From Callaeas wilsoni (taxonomy: Eukaryota; Chordata; Aves; Passeriformes; Callaeidae), in the NCBI GenBank assembly GCA_013398955.1, contig VWPU01009501.1, forward strand, positions 124,001-188,000: DNA of 64,000 nt. Reading direction: 5' to 3'. The translations under genes and the position numbers were made by a program. This document shows positions 12,263 through 25,100 of this stretch, in pieces. The notes beneath the pieces are model-generated. The model saw only the letters and a list, made by a program, of their open reading frames with translations, made no database searches and had not been told where the DNA came from. Position 1 is the stretch's first letter, and every line of letters starts with the position of its first letter.

Positions 12263-14985
12263 AGTCATTTCACATCCATTCTGTACACAGACACCTGACC
12301 TTCCTTATCCCTGATCCCATGAGTCACTTGGTGCCATCTTTTCATTCTGAGGTCTGTGCTCAAGTCCCTGACTCCTCATGTTTCAGCTGATCCCATGTAA
12401 GGTTGCCTGTAGCGAGTTGTGGCCTCCCTGCCGTGCTCCTTGAAGGCTTCATCCCACTGAGCAGCAGTGCATACATGCCACAGCAAGAACTGGAATAAAT
12501 TTTATTAGAGAATAATTGTTTTGCACAGTTGTGTTGCAGACCTGGGACCAGCAAATTTACACCAGCTGCACATTTGTAGGAAGAGGACTTATTTCTACAT
12601 CAGTCTTGCCCTCCTATCCTGATGACTATAAGATTCCAGTTGGTGAGCAGGCTATGGGAGAAAATAAAATTAGCTGGCCTGCTTCCACACCCTGACCACC
12701 TACACTGACATATATTACCACTTAAGTGGTCTGACTTTCAACAGCAGTTCCAACTGAGACGACAGGCAGCCTTATGCAGGCTGGCTTTACCTTGCTTGTG
12801 GCTGGATACAAAGGCCACTTAGCCCAAGCCATAGTCCGTGCCTTAGTGCAAAGAAAAGGTGACATTATTCACAGCAATGATACCAGTATTTTTTAAAATG
12901 TGCAATACAGGACTCAATTACCCTTGCTGAAATTTTGTTGAAGAATCCAGCCTAGGTCAGGCAGAAGGCATATAACATTATTTTATCCCAAACATGAAAT
13001 TTGGCTAAGCTATAAGTCACTGAAATCAGCAGAGTGTCTGGTAAATGGGAGGATGTGCTTCCAATCCTGCTTATAATGTGCTGAAAAAACAGTGTGAATG
13101 CCAAATGCAAGATATTAAAGCTGGGTCAGAAGTGCATGGCTCAGGACAAGGAAGTTATTTCAGCTTGTGAGTTAAATAAGTAAGGACAATAAACAGAGAC
13201 TGGCACAAAGGGTTAAAGCTAATACAGCTGTTTCATCCTGAATGTATTGAACAGGTCTAACATCTTTAGTTGACTTAATTGACTTACATTGCTATAAAAT
13301 AGGGTAATTTTATAAGTTTATAGAAACAACAAAGAATGTAAATCAGGTTATACAAAAGAAAAAAACCAATCAAAATGAACATTTATGAAAGCAACAAGGA
13401 TGCTGACAGAACATGGGGCTTAATTTATAAAGGGAACGTAAAGATCACAATGTGTCCTTTGGCACCTGGGTCCAACATATAGGTAGGTACGGATGGTATC
13501 TAATGAAACTGTATCACCTTGTCTAATCCTGTAGGTACCTCAGCTTCCCTGACACCTTGAGAAAGCAAGAAACTCCTAAATCCAGAGAGACCAAAGCACC
13601 TAGGCTCACTGTCCATGCTTTAAACAGTCACAGGTTACTCTTCCTCTATTTATGCCACCAGTAGGACTGGATCTATCAGGCTTAGGGAACAAAGAAGAAG
13701 AAGACAGGAGAGTGACTGCATCCACATTTTTACCTGAGGAGTCTGTGGCTTCTCTATTAATTTGGATTGTGAAGTGTCCAGCTTTAAATCTTTCCTTCCT
13801 GTTGGGCCCTTAGAACACATCTTTTGGTTCCCCAGAGAACGCCCTTGGCTGTGAGGTGACCTGTGATAGTGGAACCTCCTCTATCTATCACGTGAATCTA
13901 TATGACATAATGCAATATTTATTTGGGCCAGTGAATGGATAAAGGCAAGAAAATGACTCTGTAATGTGATTTTTTAGACACTTCAATGAGATGAATATAA
14001 ATAAAACCCTCTTCTTAAAAAGGTCATCATTCTGCTTTAATGAATGTGATTCTTCATATCCACCCTTTCCTATTCACTGTATAGGGAGCCCCTGAGAACT
14101 GACCTAATCAGGACTGGGAACTCCATTAGATGGCAGGATGCTTTAACACGACAAAGTTCAACACAGAAGAAAATAAATCTCTCTGTTCACTTCCCCCTTG
14201 AGATGACTTCCTTTCTTGTTTCCTGTAGCTGGATATGTGCTATGTGGGAGAGGGGGCAGAGTGACTACCTGGTGTAAATTCTTCTCTCCACCAGCTGATA
14301 TCTTTAATTAAAATTAACCTTTCAATAATATGTCTGAACTGACATATTCCTGACTTCACACTACCTGTCTCTCTTCTAGTCTTCTGGAGACAGACTGGCA
14401 AATCTGCAATGCATCATATTATCTAACATGGTAAATGTGCAACTTTCTTCTTAAGCAAGTCTTTCTCTGTGAGCCTCACATTAAGACCAAACCTGAAACC
14501 ACAGATACTGGAAATTAAAATCGAAAAGTTTATTTGAGTAATGTTCCAACAACCTCTGCTTTTCTAGAAGAAACAGCTTAAACAATGTCTGCCTCTAAAG
14601 TGCTTCCTGTGCCATGTTTTGCACCTGGAGCAGCCTCCCTTCTCATGCAGGCAAAAGACACTAACTGTTGCATTTAAATTCCTTTTAAAGAGTCAGGGGA
14701 AAGCTGCTAACATGCACCAGAGCAGGCTCACTCATCTTGCAGCTTCACCTTATAGTTCTTCCCTTGAAATCAAGTTAACAAATTCAGAGTAAATCAAAAG
14801 GATATAGGAAAAGAGGTAAGCTCCAGTGTAAGCTCTCACTGCTTTCATGTACATGGTGTTTCTCATCCAACTCTAGCTTATACAACAGAATATATAACAC
14901 AGTAGTTCCTGGGTTCTCACTTTCATAATTTTACAGTGGCCAAAGCACTGAAAAATACATCCATCAGCCAAACATTAGCTGCTTT
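12263..14985. other. Non-coding DNA, nothing recognised
   Basis: No gene was recognised. The 12350-12560 part next to the CR1 tail is richer in G+C and could be an unrecognised repeat. The rest is A+T-rich unique-looking sequence. Confidence 0.45.
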
Positions 14986-15450
14986 GTTCTTCCCTCTATC
15001 TAGCTTTTTTCTTTCATCCCTTCTTTCTCTTTTGACCTTCTCTTACTCATTTCCAGTTCTTTGTCTCTCTTTCCAGTATTGTAATGCCTTTCCCTTCTTA
15101 CTAAACTTCAGTTCTACTTCCAGTCACTGTGGAACTTGTTTATTTTTTCCTTCTTCTTTTTTCATTTCTGTTTTTCTCTTTCTAGCATGACCTCTCTTCC
15201 TTTTGCTGACCATTAATTTCTCTGGTCAGCCAACTACCTTACTACTTTCTCTCTGTAGAGATTCCATTATCATTCTCTTTTTTTCTGCCTTCCACCCTTC
15301 CCTCATTTTTTCTTCTTTCTCTTCAGAAGCATTTTCTTTTTCTTAATACTCTCCCAGAATATTTATTTTCCAACACTGATAAAGTTTTATTCATTGTCTT
15401 GCTTTCCTACAGGCTCAGTTCTCTCTCATCTCTCCTTTTTTGACTTCTAA
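14986..15450. repeat. Pyrimidine-biased tract
   Basis: About 460 bases are strongly biased to T and C on the plus strand, with many CTTT, TTCC and TCTC words and few purine runs. It is not a clean microsatellite. It could be a decayed simple repeat with triplex or unusual-conformation potential. The serine/phenylalanine/leucine-rich 84-codon frame at 14936-15190 is a result of the base bias, not a gene. Confidence 0.7.
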
Positions 15451-17287
15451 GTATTTATAAGCCACAAATATCCAAGTAGGAAGTGGAGTAACTTAGTTTG
15501 ACCAAATAGTGTGGATCAGACATAGGTGAGATAAATGAAGAGTACAGCTGGACTGACCTGTGCTGTTAGCATACAGTTTGCTAACACAGAACTGCCCGAG
15601 AATAAAAGAAGCTCACCAGTTTTGAGGATCTCAGGGGCTCTCCAGTGCTATCAAGATCTTAAAGGGGCAAACTGAGGAACAGTGTAGAGATGGATGTGAA
15701 AAGGCAGGGAAGATGAACTAGGGGAATATTAATTTTATATGATATTTCTTTATGCTTTTCAGGTCATTAACATTTAGGGTCTGTCGATGAAGCTTGAGAA
15801 AGCCATTTATATTTATTGTTCAAAACTTCTCAAAATTGTGTTATGAAGAGCATTTTTGGCTCTGTCAGGGTTATTTCTAACATGGGGAAAAGTTAATTCC
15901 TCCCAGAACCAAGTTATTATCATAATTTGCTAGCATATGTCTGTCATAACTATGTTTTTTCTTGGCATCCTTCCAACAGGTAATTTTGGGAGACCATTTA
16001 AGACAGCCCTTTCTCTCTACTACATAATGGGAGCGTGGGGATTTTGATTACTATTACCTCCTTTTTAACTTTTCGACAGTTATTTTAAAAAGCGAGGGTT
16101 GGGTTTTTCATTCTTGCAATTCAGTTTTCAGAGTGCAAAACGAAGGTCTGGCACTCCAGGGTGTATGTTAGCTACAGGATAATGTTTGTGGCAGAGAAGT
16201 ATACAAGGCAAGAAATGGCTTTTGTGGGTGATTAAATACTGAAGTGAAGCTGAGGTGTTTGATAACCACAGAAGCTATTTATTGTGTGTATACTCCAGTG
16301 CCATGAACATTATTCCTATTATACAACAAGACAAAAGAAGATTCAACAAACCATAGCGCGAGAAGGATGGAGGGGTTTTTTGGTTGCTGCTTTTTTGTTT
16401 GATGGAAGTGTGAAAGTTCTAATTCATTCTCTGCTTTTCCTAACATTTCCTTTCACATTGAAGGGTGGCAGGGGAGGGGATTAAGGCCAAAAGACAGAGA
16501 TTGGCCTGCAAATGGTAGTAGTAGGGACTGAACTCAATAAATATTGTGAGTTATCATATGTTATCATCAAACATCAGTGCTCACTGCTTTGCTGGGACTC
16601 CAAGAAAGACCATGCTAATAGTATTCATAAAAAGCATTTCTTTATGTTGTGACAAATAAGCTTAGGAAAAGAATCAAGTATTATCGAGTATTAAAAAAAA
16701 CCCAAAAATGTGATATATTAAGAAGATAATGGTAATATGCATCTTCTACATGTTCTATTAATCCTCATAGCAATAGTGAGAGCTCAGGAAATACTGTGAG
16801 ACCAGGCTCAAAAATGCTACTTAGATTCTAGGAGGCAGTTCTGTTTGCTTGTTCCCTGCTTGTTTCCTGCGCTGTCTAGTATTTTGGTTTTTTGGGACAG
16901 CCCTCAGTTATCTCCACAAAGACTCTGTTCTCAGAAGGAACTGAAAAATAGAAAGAGCTTTGAATAAAAAAAATCCGTCATATGGGAAAACATACCTATC
17001 TCACTGTCATTGTTGAAGAGGTGTCAATTCCTCCTTAAGTCACTTTAGTTGTTAAGAAGAGCAGAAACAAAATGGTGTGGCTAAAATGACCAACTACCCC
17101 ATGGAAACCCTGAGCAGAGGAAATCAGTCACAGCCAACCCCACCACTGGTCTTTGTTTGTAAATCTTGCTCATTAAACAATTATGAGCAGACAATGTATT
17201 TGTGAAGTGTGAACTCTGTTTGCAAATGGCTTGCCCTAGATAAACAGAGCCTGCTTTGTCGAATCATGAGAAATAATTTAACCATCT
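15451..17287. other. Non-coding DNA, no gene seen
   Basis: Unique-looking sequence. A few words at 16755-16800 (AATCCTCATAGCAATAGTGAG) faintly resemble an L2/MIR tail but are too short to call. Confidence 0.4.
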
Positions 17288-17375
17288 CTAGTCACAACAA
17301 CCCTGTGAGTAGCAGCTGTTTTTACACCACTTCAGAGGTGGGGAATTCAGAGAGAAAAATGTTTCACACCAATAG
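17288..17375 (+). mobile_element. Probable MIR/L2-type 3' tail relic
   Basis: GTCACAACAACCCTGTGAG is followed by a spacer, then GAGGTGGGGAATTCAGAGAG. This follows the order of the shared MIR/L2 3' end: CTCACAACAACCCT…GAGGTAG, then a segment ending in ATGAGGAAACTGAGGC…AGAGAG. These are ancient amniote elements, so heavy decay is expected in a bird. The match is from memory of the consensus, and the ends are approximate. Confidence 0.5.
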
Positions 17376-18180
17376 CAAAACGTGAATTAACTTGAAGCAG
17401 TGTTAATCATGCTATGATTTTCTTTGCACATCTCCTTACAGGAAATAATTCCACAGGAATGTTTGTTACTTTAATGAATTAACATTAAATGACTTTTCAG
17501 GTTGACAACTGTTGCTGTCTGCCCATAGACATTCCTTCAGACAAGGCTGTTTCTAAAAGTTTTTTTAAGTAATTAAAATATTATTTGAGCATATTGTTGA
17601 GTACTTGCAGCTTTGAAAGGTGCTGGACTGTCATCACAAGTTCACCTAGCAAGGGAGATTAAGGGGGCTTGCACCTGCCAGCCACAACACAGCAGCAGCA
17701 CCACATGGTCCTGCTGCCCCCTCTGAGGTCCCTCCCTGTCTCTGTTGCACTGGATGATGGTGAAGGCAGGTTCCATAGCCCTCCATCCCTTCCTGTTCAT
17801 GCCCAGGAAATATTTCCTCAGTATCAATGTATTAGTTGTTGCCAGACAATTTTCCTCTCTTACTTACCATCATATGTGGCTTAACAGACCAATGCCCTCT
17901 CCTATGAGACTCAGTACCCTACAAAGCACATCTTCTTATTTGGATGACTGATTATTTTAAGTACCCTTGAAATGCATGCCAGTTTTGTTCAAAAAGAAGA
18001 TATTTTCCTGTTATTGGTTGTGTCCATGTTTTATATTATTTACAGCATCTAAACATTTATATCTGTTGTTGAATTGTATATAAAAAAATAAAAATGCACT
18101 AATGGAAATTTATTTTAATGCCTAATATAGCCACACAAAACAACAGTATGGACTCGATGATTCTTGCTGTTGTTTTTCAG
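17376..18180. other. Non-coding DNA upstream of a candidate exon
   Basis: No gene was seen. 17640-17800 is richer in G+C with overlapping short frames on both strands, none recognisable. The last 25 bases form a T-rich tract ending TTTTTCAG at 18180, the acceptor of the candidate exon that follows. Confidence 0.4.
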
Positions 18181-18232
18181 GTACAAATTTCCATATGAAT
18201 TATGGGATAATATTTCTGCTCTGGAGTGGAAT
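18181..18232 (+). CDS. Candidate internal exon of an unrecognised gene
   Basis: A 52-base segment is preceded by a pyrimidine-rich acceptor (TTGCTGTTGTTTTTCAG) and followed by a consensus donor (GTGAGTAC). After one base that would complete a split codon, it reads YKFPYELWDNISALEWN without a stop and ends on a codon boundary. The composition (two W, aromatic residues, varied codons) looks protein-like rather than low-complexity. The next good plus-strand candidate, at 26178, starts in the compatible phase. I do not recognise the protein. A 17-codon open stretch with splice-like edges can arise by chance, so this is a candidate only. Confidence 0.28.
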
Positions 18233-19590
18233 GTGAGTACAGCTTTCTTTGTGGTATTCAGTGCTAATGTGCATATTTAAATGACAAATAAAGTTCTACT
18301 TATTCTAAATTATCTTGAATGACTATAGGATATGAAAACATACTGTTACATTCAGAAGTATCATTTAGAAGAGGGTTTTCATTCTCCTATGATGTGACCT
18401 AATTTCAAAAAAAATTGAGACTGGGAGTTGTGCTCTCTTTGTTTTACACAGCAGATGTTAATGCCATTATCTACTTAATTTGAAAGCTGCACTGATTTCC
18501 ACTGTTTCTTCCTTTGAGTGTCATTGCTGTATAAAAAAATACTATCAAATATAGGAAAAGTCATTTACAGTTACACCCAAAATGCTGGCCTGACCTTACA
18601 AGTAATAACCTATTTTTTTTTAAATCATATGAATGTGGATGGCTATAATACGACTATTGCATAAGGCTGGGTGGCATGATAGGATAACAGAACTGGTATT
18701 GTCATCAGAAATAAACATCATAAGAAGATTCCTCATGGCCTTACTCTCCCCTGGGGTATGCACATTCTTGAAGGCAAACTGACATGGGGCAAAATAACAC
18801 TGGCCTGTATTTTTGCATACTATTTTATTTCAGTAGTTTTAAGATCAAACCTGCTCAGTTTACAGGTCTACTTCAAAATTAACTATGCTTGCCTCAGGTT
18901 TTAGAGATTTAACTGTGTTGTGGTCTACGATCCATCAGTATCTCCTTTGCAAAACTTAGAAAAATCTCTGTTGACGCTGCTTTAATTCTCAGCATTTTCA
19001 ATCTCATAAAACTCCTCAAAGTCTACTTGCATCCTTCTTCAAATGCAATGTATTGCAAAATGTATGAATGCTTCTTCCTTATATTTCATTTCAACAGCCT
19101 AAAAATTCAGTTGCCCATTATATGAATTGCAAAGTCATGCTTCTTTGGCTTGTGGTCTTCCCAGGTATCAGAACCATCTAGTATTGGTCTTTACCAGTAT
19201 TAAGTTAAGGAATCTGTAAGAAAAATATGGGATGTGAACAGAATTGTTGTTGATAATTCAGTGAGTGGCATGCTCTTTAATTGCTACAGTTTCACTGGAT
19301 CCGAATGCTAATGGAGGGCTGAGCTTTTAGTTAAAAGATTCTCGGATATGTGATTTAAAATAATTTCCCTATGCTTGTGTTGGTAGAAACTCCTCTAAAC
19401 CACTACACAAAAGTACCATAACTGTATGAACAAGAAAAAAATGTGGCAGATCTTTAAGCAAGTACAATAGACGGTGCAAATAGTAATTTGGAGAACCAAT
19501 AAAAGCTCCTGTAGCAACATGATCTTGAAGACATTGGTTACTGGGTGAACTTATGGGCTGTGTCAGGTGGATGTTGAAAAATTTGTACTC
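18233..19590. other. Non-coding DNA, possible intron
   Basis: A+T-rich, with no repeat recognised. It would be the start of the intron following the candidate exon at 18181. Confidence 0.4.
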
Positions 19591-19670
19591 TATAATATAG
19601 GCCCTACAGAGATAATACAGGCCCTACATAGATAATATAGACCCTACATTATAATAGGTCCTGTAGAGAG
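19591..19670. repeat. 20-bp x 4 tandem repeat
   Basis: The period is exactly 20 bases. The units start at 19591, 19611, 19631 and 19651 and are variants of GATAATATAGGCCCTACATA. The first three are close copies and the fourth is decayed (ATAATAGGTCCTGTAGAGAG). The array ends where the CR1 copy begins, so the CR1 either inserted at its edge or replaced further units. Confidence 0.88.
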
Positions 19671-20440
19671 ACCTAGACAAATCAGAGGGCTGGGCATCCA
19701 CCAGCTGTATGGAGTTTAACAAATACAAGTGCCAGATTCTGCTCCTGGGATGAATGTATGGACAGACTGGGGAGTGAGGCTGGAGACCAACATCGTGGAA
19801 AGGGACCTAGGGGCCCCGGTGAATGGAAAGTTGAGTATGTGTCAGCAGTGCCCAGGCAGCCAGGAGGGCCAGACGTGTCCTGGGGGCCGTCAGGCACAGC
19901 ACTGCCAGCCAGGCAAGGGAGGGGATTGTCCCGCTCTGCTCTGCGCTGGGGCGGCCTCATCTCGAGTCCTGGGGGAGGTTTTGGGTGCCACGATTTGAGA
20001 AGAATGTTAAGCCATTAGAGAGCACCCAAAGGAGGGCAACAAAGATGGTGAAGATATGAGGTGTGACTGATGTCACCTGGTTTATTCAGCCTGGAGGAGA
20101 CTAGTCTTCTCAGTCCAGATATTCCTCATGAGTAAGATATTTACCAGCAGGTACTGATCTCTTCTTTCTGATGCCCAGTGACAGGACCCAAGGAATGGAC
20201 TGAAGCTGTGTCAGGAGAGGTTCAGGTTGGATATCAGGAAAAGGTTCTTCACTGGGCACTGGGACAGGCTCCCCAGGGAAGTGGTCACCGTATGAAGCCT
20301 GAAAGAGTTCAAGAAGTGTTTGCACAATGCTCTCAGGCACACGGTGCTCCTCTTGGGCATGGTCCTGTGCAGGGCCACAAGCTGGACTTCGATGATCCCG
20401 TGGGTGCCTTCCAGCTCAGGATATCCTATGAATATTTTGT
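19671..20440 (+). mobile_element. CR1 LINE fragment, plus strand, passerine CR1-X-like
   Basis: This 5'-truncated CR1 begins in the ORF2 coding region (a frame resembling DLDK..GWAS.CMEFNKYKC, the conserved stretch before the reverse transcriptase end). It runs through AGGGCAACAAAGATGGTGAAG and CCCAGGGAAGTGGTCAC to a 3' tail ending GGATATCCTATGAATATTTTGTGA. Frameshifts and stops have destroyed ORF2. The open frames at 19729-20018 and 20178-20474 are pieces of this element. The same subfamily is seen at 31967-32629, which covers the same 3' two thirds. The tail type matches that of the tRNA-headed SINE at 36902. Confidence 0.93.
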
Positions 20441-21682
20441 GAGAGAATTGCTATGCACTATGCAATGTAGCTAAGAGCTTACAAATACCAGAAAAGAAGG
20501 AAAGCATGTCTGCTAAAGATTATCTGAAATTTCTTTTGCCGTGTAGACAGAATTCACAGTGATGTCAGAGCTGAACAAAAAAAATCTGTTGTTAATTGAA
20601 GTAATTTCTAATACATGAAAATTGCTTTTATTTTCTTACGGAATCACGTGGTAAGATTTCCCAGAATTGTTTACACTGTAACTTGGAAGTTGCATAAATG
20701 CCAGCTAAATTTAAATAGAGGTGCAAGATGGCATTAGGAGAAGAGAAGATCATGTGATGTTTTAATATTCTTGGATTAGATGATAAATAAAGGCAAAGAA
20801 AGTCAGCTTCTTGTCTCTGAGCTGAAAACTGCGTAATTCTACAGCAAAACACATCCCTTCATTTTTCCCCCTACAACAATCATTTGTTACGCCAAATTCT
20901 TTTAGTGTAATAAAGATCAAACTTTATTTCTGTAATAAAGATCAAGATTAATTTACGTCTGCAAATTTTTTTCCCTATACATGTTCTTAGTTTTGGGATA
21001 CATATAAGTAACTAAATATGAAAAATGCCTTTCAAGAATATAGCTATCATAAAAAGAATCTAAAATAAACAAAGAAATTTGTAGGTACTTAAGCCATGCA
21101 GTCAAGATTGCTCTTAAGATAATTCCAAACATTTGAAAATGTTATAATGAGAAATACTTTTCATTATAATGAGAAGTATTTTTATTCATATTTCTTGAGA
21201 AAATCTTACAATAGCCTTTAAAACATGGTCTTAAGAGAAACTTTTCTAGGAACAGCAAACCATAGAGTATCTTTACTGAATGGAAAATAGCACAGCTCAT
21301 CTCTCAGCTGTGCAGTTACAGTCCTGAATCCAGACATTTTGGCAACCATACAGTATGCAAACAAATATAAACTTTGTAAACACATGATTAGGCAGGACCC
21401 TTCTCCAGGATCCCATATTTAGGATGGTCATAAGATACTCAAACAAAGAATTAATGCATTTATATATACAATCCCCTTAGAGACAGATTATGAAATTTTA
21501 GCAGATAAACCCTCCAAAAAGGATTCATGATGAAATGCTATCCATAGCATTAGAAATATGTACCAAACCCATTTTTAGCAAACATTCCAATATATAATTT
21601 TCAAATAGAGCCATGCTTCATCTCCGTAATAAATGTCTACTCTTTCAGACAATAGACTTCCCTCTATTTTACAGATGAAAAT
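20441..21682. other. A+T-rich non-coding DNA with small duplications
   Basis: Contains a 25-base direct duplication (TGTAATAAAGATCAA… at 20906 and 20931). A near-duplicate of TTATAATGAGAAATACTTTT lies at 21142 and 21164. No gene was recognised. Confidence 0.6.
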
Positions 21683-22187
21683 TGTGCCGGTTTGGACACA
21701 AATCCAGGAGGAAACACCCCGAGAGGGGCGTCTCTCTCTCTCTCTCCTGCCTGCCAGGCAAGCAGGCCCCGGCAGCACCTCCCCCACGGGTTCGGGAAAA
21801 TAATTTCTCGAGTGAAAGTGAAAAAAAACTATTTATTTAACAAAACAGAGTCCCCCGCTATCACGGGAAAAAAAAGATATTGAAACCCCGTCCCCTGTCC
21901 CCTAAAAGCGGACTAGGGAGTTTAGAGATCTTGCTGTAGGTAAAACCTGCAGTCCTGAGCTGGGCCGGGCCAGGCAGGGTCCGACGATCCCCCTTGGAGG
22001 GTCCCGCCGAGCAGGTCCGGAGATGACAGCCGGTCTCAGACGAAAGGCAAGCCAAAAACAGTCCGAAAAGGAAAAGAAGCCGCTGAGGCAGATCACAGTC
22101 CCGTCTCCGCTGAAAGCCGAAGAGACTAGCGAGCAAAAGTCCTCCAACCAACCGGATGTTGTCAGAATCGGGAGAGAAAAGAATGCA
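21683..22187 (-). mobile_element. Probable solo LTR of an endogenous retrovirus
   Basis: A CpG- and G+C-rich block stands out sharply from its A+T-rich surroundings. On the plus strand it opens TGTGCCGGTTTGGACACA. Read on the minus strand, it therefore ends …AACCGGCACA, and an AATAAA polyadenylation signal (plus-strand TTTATT at 21832) lies about 150 bases before that end, as in an LTR. AAAT directly precedes the left end and also follows CA at 22187, which could be a 4-base target duplication, though the word is A+T-rich. The sequence to about 22260 keeps a similar composition, so the right end may lie further out. No gag, pol or env similarity is seen on either side, hence a solo LTR. The two long minus-strand frames across it are not viral genes. 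Confidence 0.6.
21730..21747. repeat. (TC)n run inside the LTR-like block
   Basis: About nine TC dinucleotides lie close to the 3' end of the minus-strand LTR. Confidence 0.85.
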
Positions 22188-25100
22188 AAATATTCTAGTT
22201 GCAAGGTCAAGCTGGCCGCTTTGAAGAGTTCTCTCGGCTTCTCTCTCCCTCCTTTGCAATGTAAAGGTACACTAGAAATCAAGCAGGCAATGAGGAATAC
22301 AGTATGGTCATAGAATCACCCCAAGACAAGGTAGGAGGCATCCTAGTGGTATTGTCTCTATATTAGCACGCTACCTTTGCCAAGTTAAAGACCAGAAATT
22401 TAGAGTATGCAGAAAAGACTTGTAGTAAGGAAAACACCCTGTAGAGATTAGGGCCAGAGTTTTGAATGAAATTTAGAAAAAATATATATTAATTTAAATT
22501 AAATACTTCATTGTTTCTTAAATCTATTTTGCTATAAAGTAGGGTTTTGTTTCAAATTTAAATCTAATTTAGTATCAGTATAAAATGTACGTGGTTGAAA
22601 CTGTGTCATAACAAAATACTTCAAGCGTAAGTTAAAGAAAAAATTAATTAGTCCTGAAAATAACATAAAAATAGCTGAAGTAAGAAAAAAATAATTCAAG
22701 TTGACCAAAGCAAATTTTTAGTTTTCTTTAATTACATCCAAAGCTAAAAGAAAAATCACTTACTTGTATGGTTCTGTAGAAAAGGAAAAATTGAAAAAAT
22801 ATGATGACTATTTTGTTAACTGAAGGGTTAATTTTATTATGAGGGAGAAGCTAAATAACACCTAACCAAATCACTGTACTGTCTAAAAAAAATGAGTTAA
22901 GCTATCATTTTACGCTGCATATAAAATATTACTGGAAATGAGGTTTTTTTCCTCTCATGGCAGTACAAAACAACAGACGTTCAGGCAAGCCATACTCAAG
23001 GATTCATATGGAAACAAATAATAAAATCCCTAGTTCTTTGTGATGAGATATCACTTGTTAGTGATGCAATTATTCAAAAAGAACTGTAAGAAGAAAAGAA
23101 AGAGCATGTTGCGTGGTACCAAGTACCAGTGTATGGAATTATGGAACAGCAGAGGCCTCTCTCAGTCTAGTCTTAATATGTCACTTGCTTGGTTCAGAAG
23201 CTCAGTGTGCCAAGCATTTACTGCAATTACATGAAAAGCCTTTATATCTTTGGCAATACCATGTAGAGTTTAGTAAACAAATGTTACTTACTTTGAAGAC
23301 AAAATACATTTGGTGTCACTTAATACATATTCAGATAACTTGAAATAGAATTAGAATGGGATGGTCCTGAAAGAAGTAGCCTGGATCACTTACTCCAAAT
23401 CACTACAATCATAGATTGTATGATTGTATTTCTTTTATTTCAGATTCATTTACCAGATTCATTGCATTAAGCAGATATAACATAAAGGATCACGTTTATC
23501 ATACACTGTCAGGGTCAATCAACTTAAAGTAAATTTCTGTAATATGCTCATGGGGAGAAAAACAAATGGCTGTTGTTGAAGTTTCAGGCAGAAGCAAATT
23601 TAAATAAAATTCAGTGTTTTCAGAGGCAGGAATGGCAGCATATGTTCAAGAGACAAGAAGGAAAACCACTTCTGTTGCTTTTTTTACCCAATCCCTTAAG
23701 ACAGATGCTGAAATATTATAGGCTAGATCTGTTTGGAGGGTAAAATAAATGACAGAGGCAGATTTGGTTTTAATGCTATTCTACATATTTTTTGAAAAGA
23801 AACTTTAAATGCTTGAGGCACAAGGGGAAGAAATTTCTGAGGTCTTTCCAGCCAATGCTCTTCTCAGAAAGCCTTTTCTGTTGTCTTTCCCTTATAGCCA
23901 TGCTTCAAGTATTTCTATAGGTGCTTGCCTTGTCTGCCTGCTGCTCCCAGCAGCAGCAGCTCCCCAACAGGCCTTGGTGTCCCCCCTCCCAGGCTCACAG
24001 ACATCTATGTTTTCCCACATCCTCCAGATACATCACTCACTTCCTTCTGGTGGTGTCTGTGACCCATGGGTTTGACAATTGTCTATTTGTTGTTCTTAAG
24101 AAGGGCTCAGGAGACCAACTGACCCAGCTTAATTAGTTTATTGATTAGTACCATAAAGTCCATAACCAATTAGTGAGAGTAAAGTTATTAATGTCCAATT
24201 CTGCAATAGTTTACTGTGGGAATGCAGCCATGCAGCAGAACAAAGCAAACACAAGATACAGTTCATCGTAGCCCCAAGTGTAACCCACTTCTTCCCCAGA
24301 TCACATGAGAAAATGTTCTGTTGTGTGCACTTCTGTCCCCATTTTCCCCAACACAGGGAGGAGAACATAGCATTCTGGGTTTATTCTGTCTTGCTGCTAT
24401 TACAAAAGGAATAACTGACCTAGCACCTAGTAGAGAGATTACAGCCCTTTAACTGTTAAAAAAAATGACTGCTGTGGAATGGAGTGTAGCATGAATGCAA
24501 AACATTTTGAGGATGTAAAACAGAGTAACAAGGCTTTGGATAACAGGGCAATAGATCCTATTCAATATCTTTCCGAATGAGATTTAGTTATATCTATCAT
24601 AAAAATAGGTTTTCCATACTGTGAAATTCATAGTCATATGCTAATGCTAATGGGAAATTAAGCATGGTATTTTACAATAGTAGTTAAAGTTAAAGAAGGA
24701 ATTACAGAATACATCCAGAATGCAGTGATCGCCATTTGTGCTCTGATAGCAAGCAGGTTGCTCTTTCCATATATATAGGGAAAAAAGCTCTACGCTGTAA
24801 ATGTTATATTGTTCTATGTTTTGAGGTATTCTGTTTGGGCTATTAGGCACATCTACATAAACGAAATTTTTATTCTTTTAATATGACTGCAAATAGCTGG
24901 AGGTATCAACACGTTGTATAATTAAAGGACTGTGTTAAACAGGACAAAATAACATGATTGCTTCTAATGAAACCCAACAGGAGCAAGAGAAACTCATCTG
25001 CATTGGAACATGATTGATTATGATCAGAATCTGTAAGGCACATCATTAAATACAGTCCTCAGTTTACAACGGTAGAGAGATTTCTTATTCTGTTTCCAGG

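Noticed and set aside
19682..20018. Proline/glycine-rich frames of 86-92 codons
   Set aside because: These are alternative frames of the CR1 at 19671-20440.
21861..22313. Long overlapping frames on both strands (up to 132 codons)
   Set aside because: They lie across the LTR-like G+C-rich block, where stop codons are rare. None resembles a retroviral protein.
22309..22320. TCATAGAATCAC resembling a CR1 tail next to the LTR
   Set aside because: The following bases do not continue into CR1.
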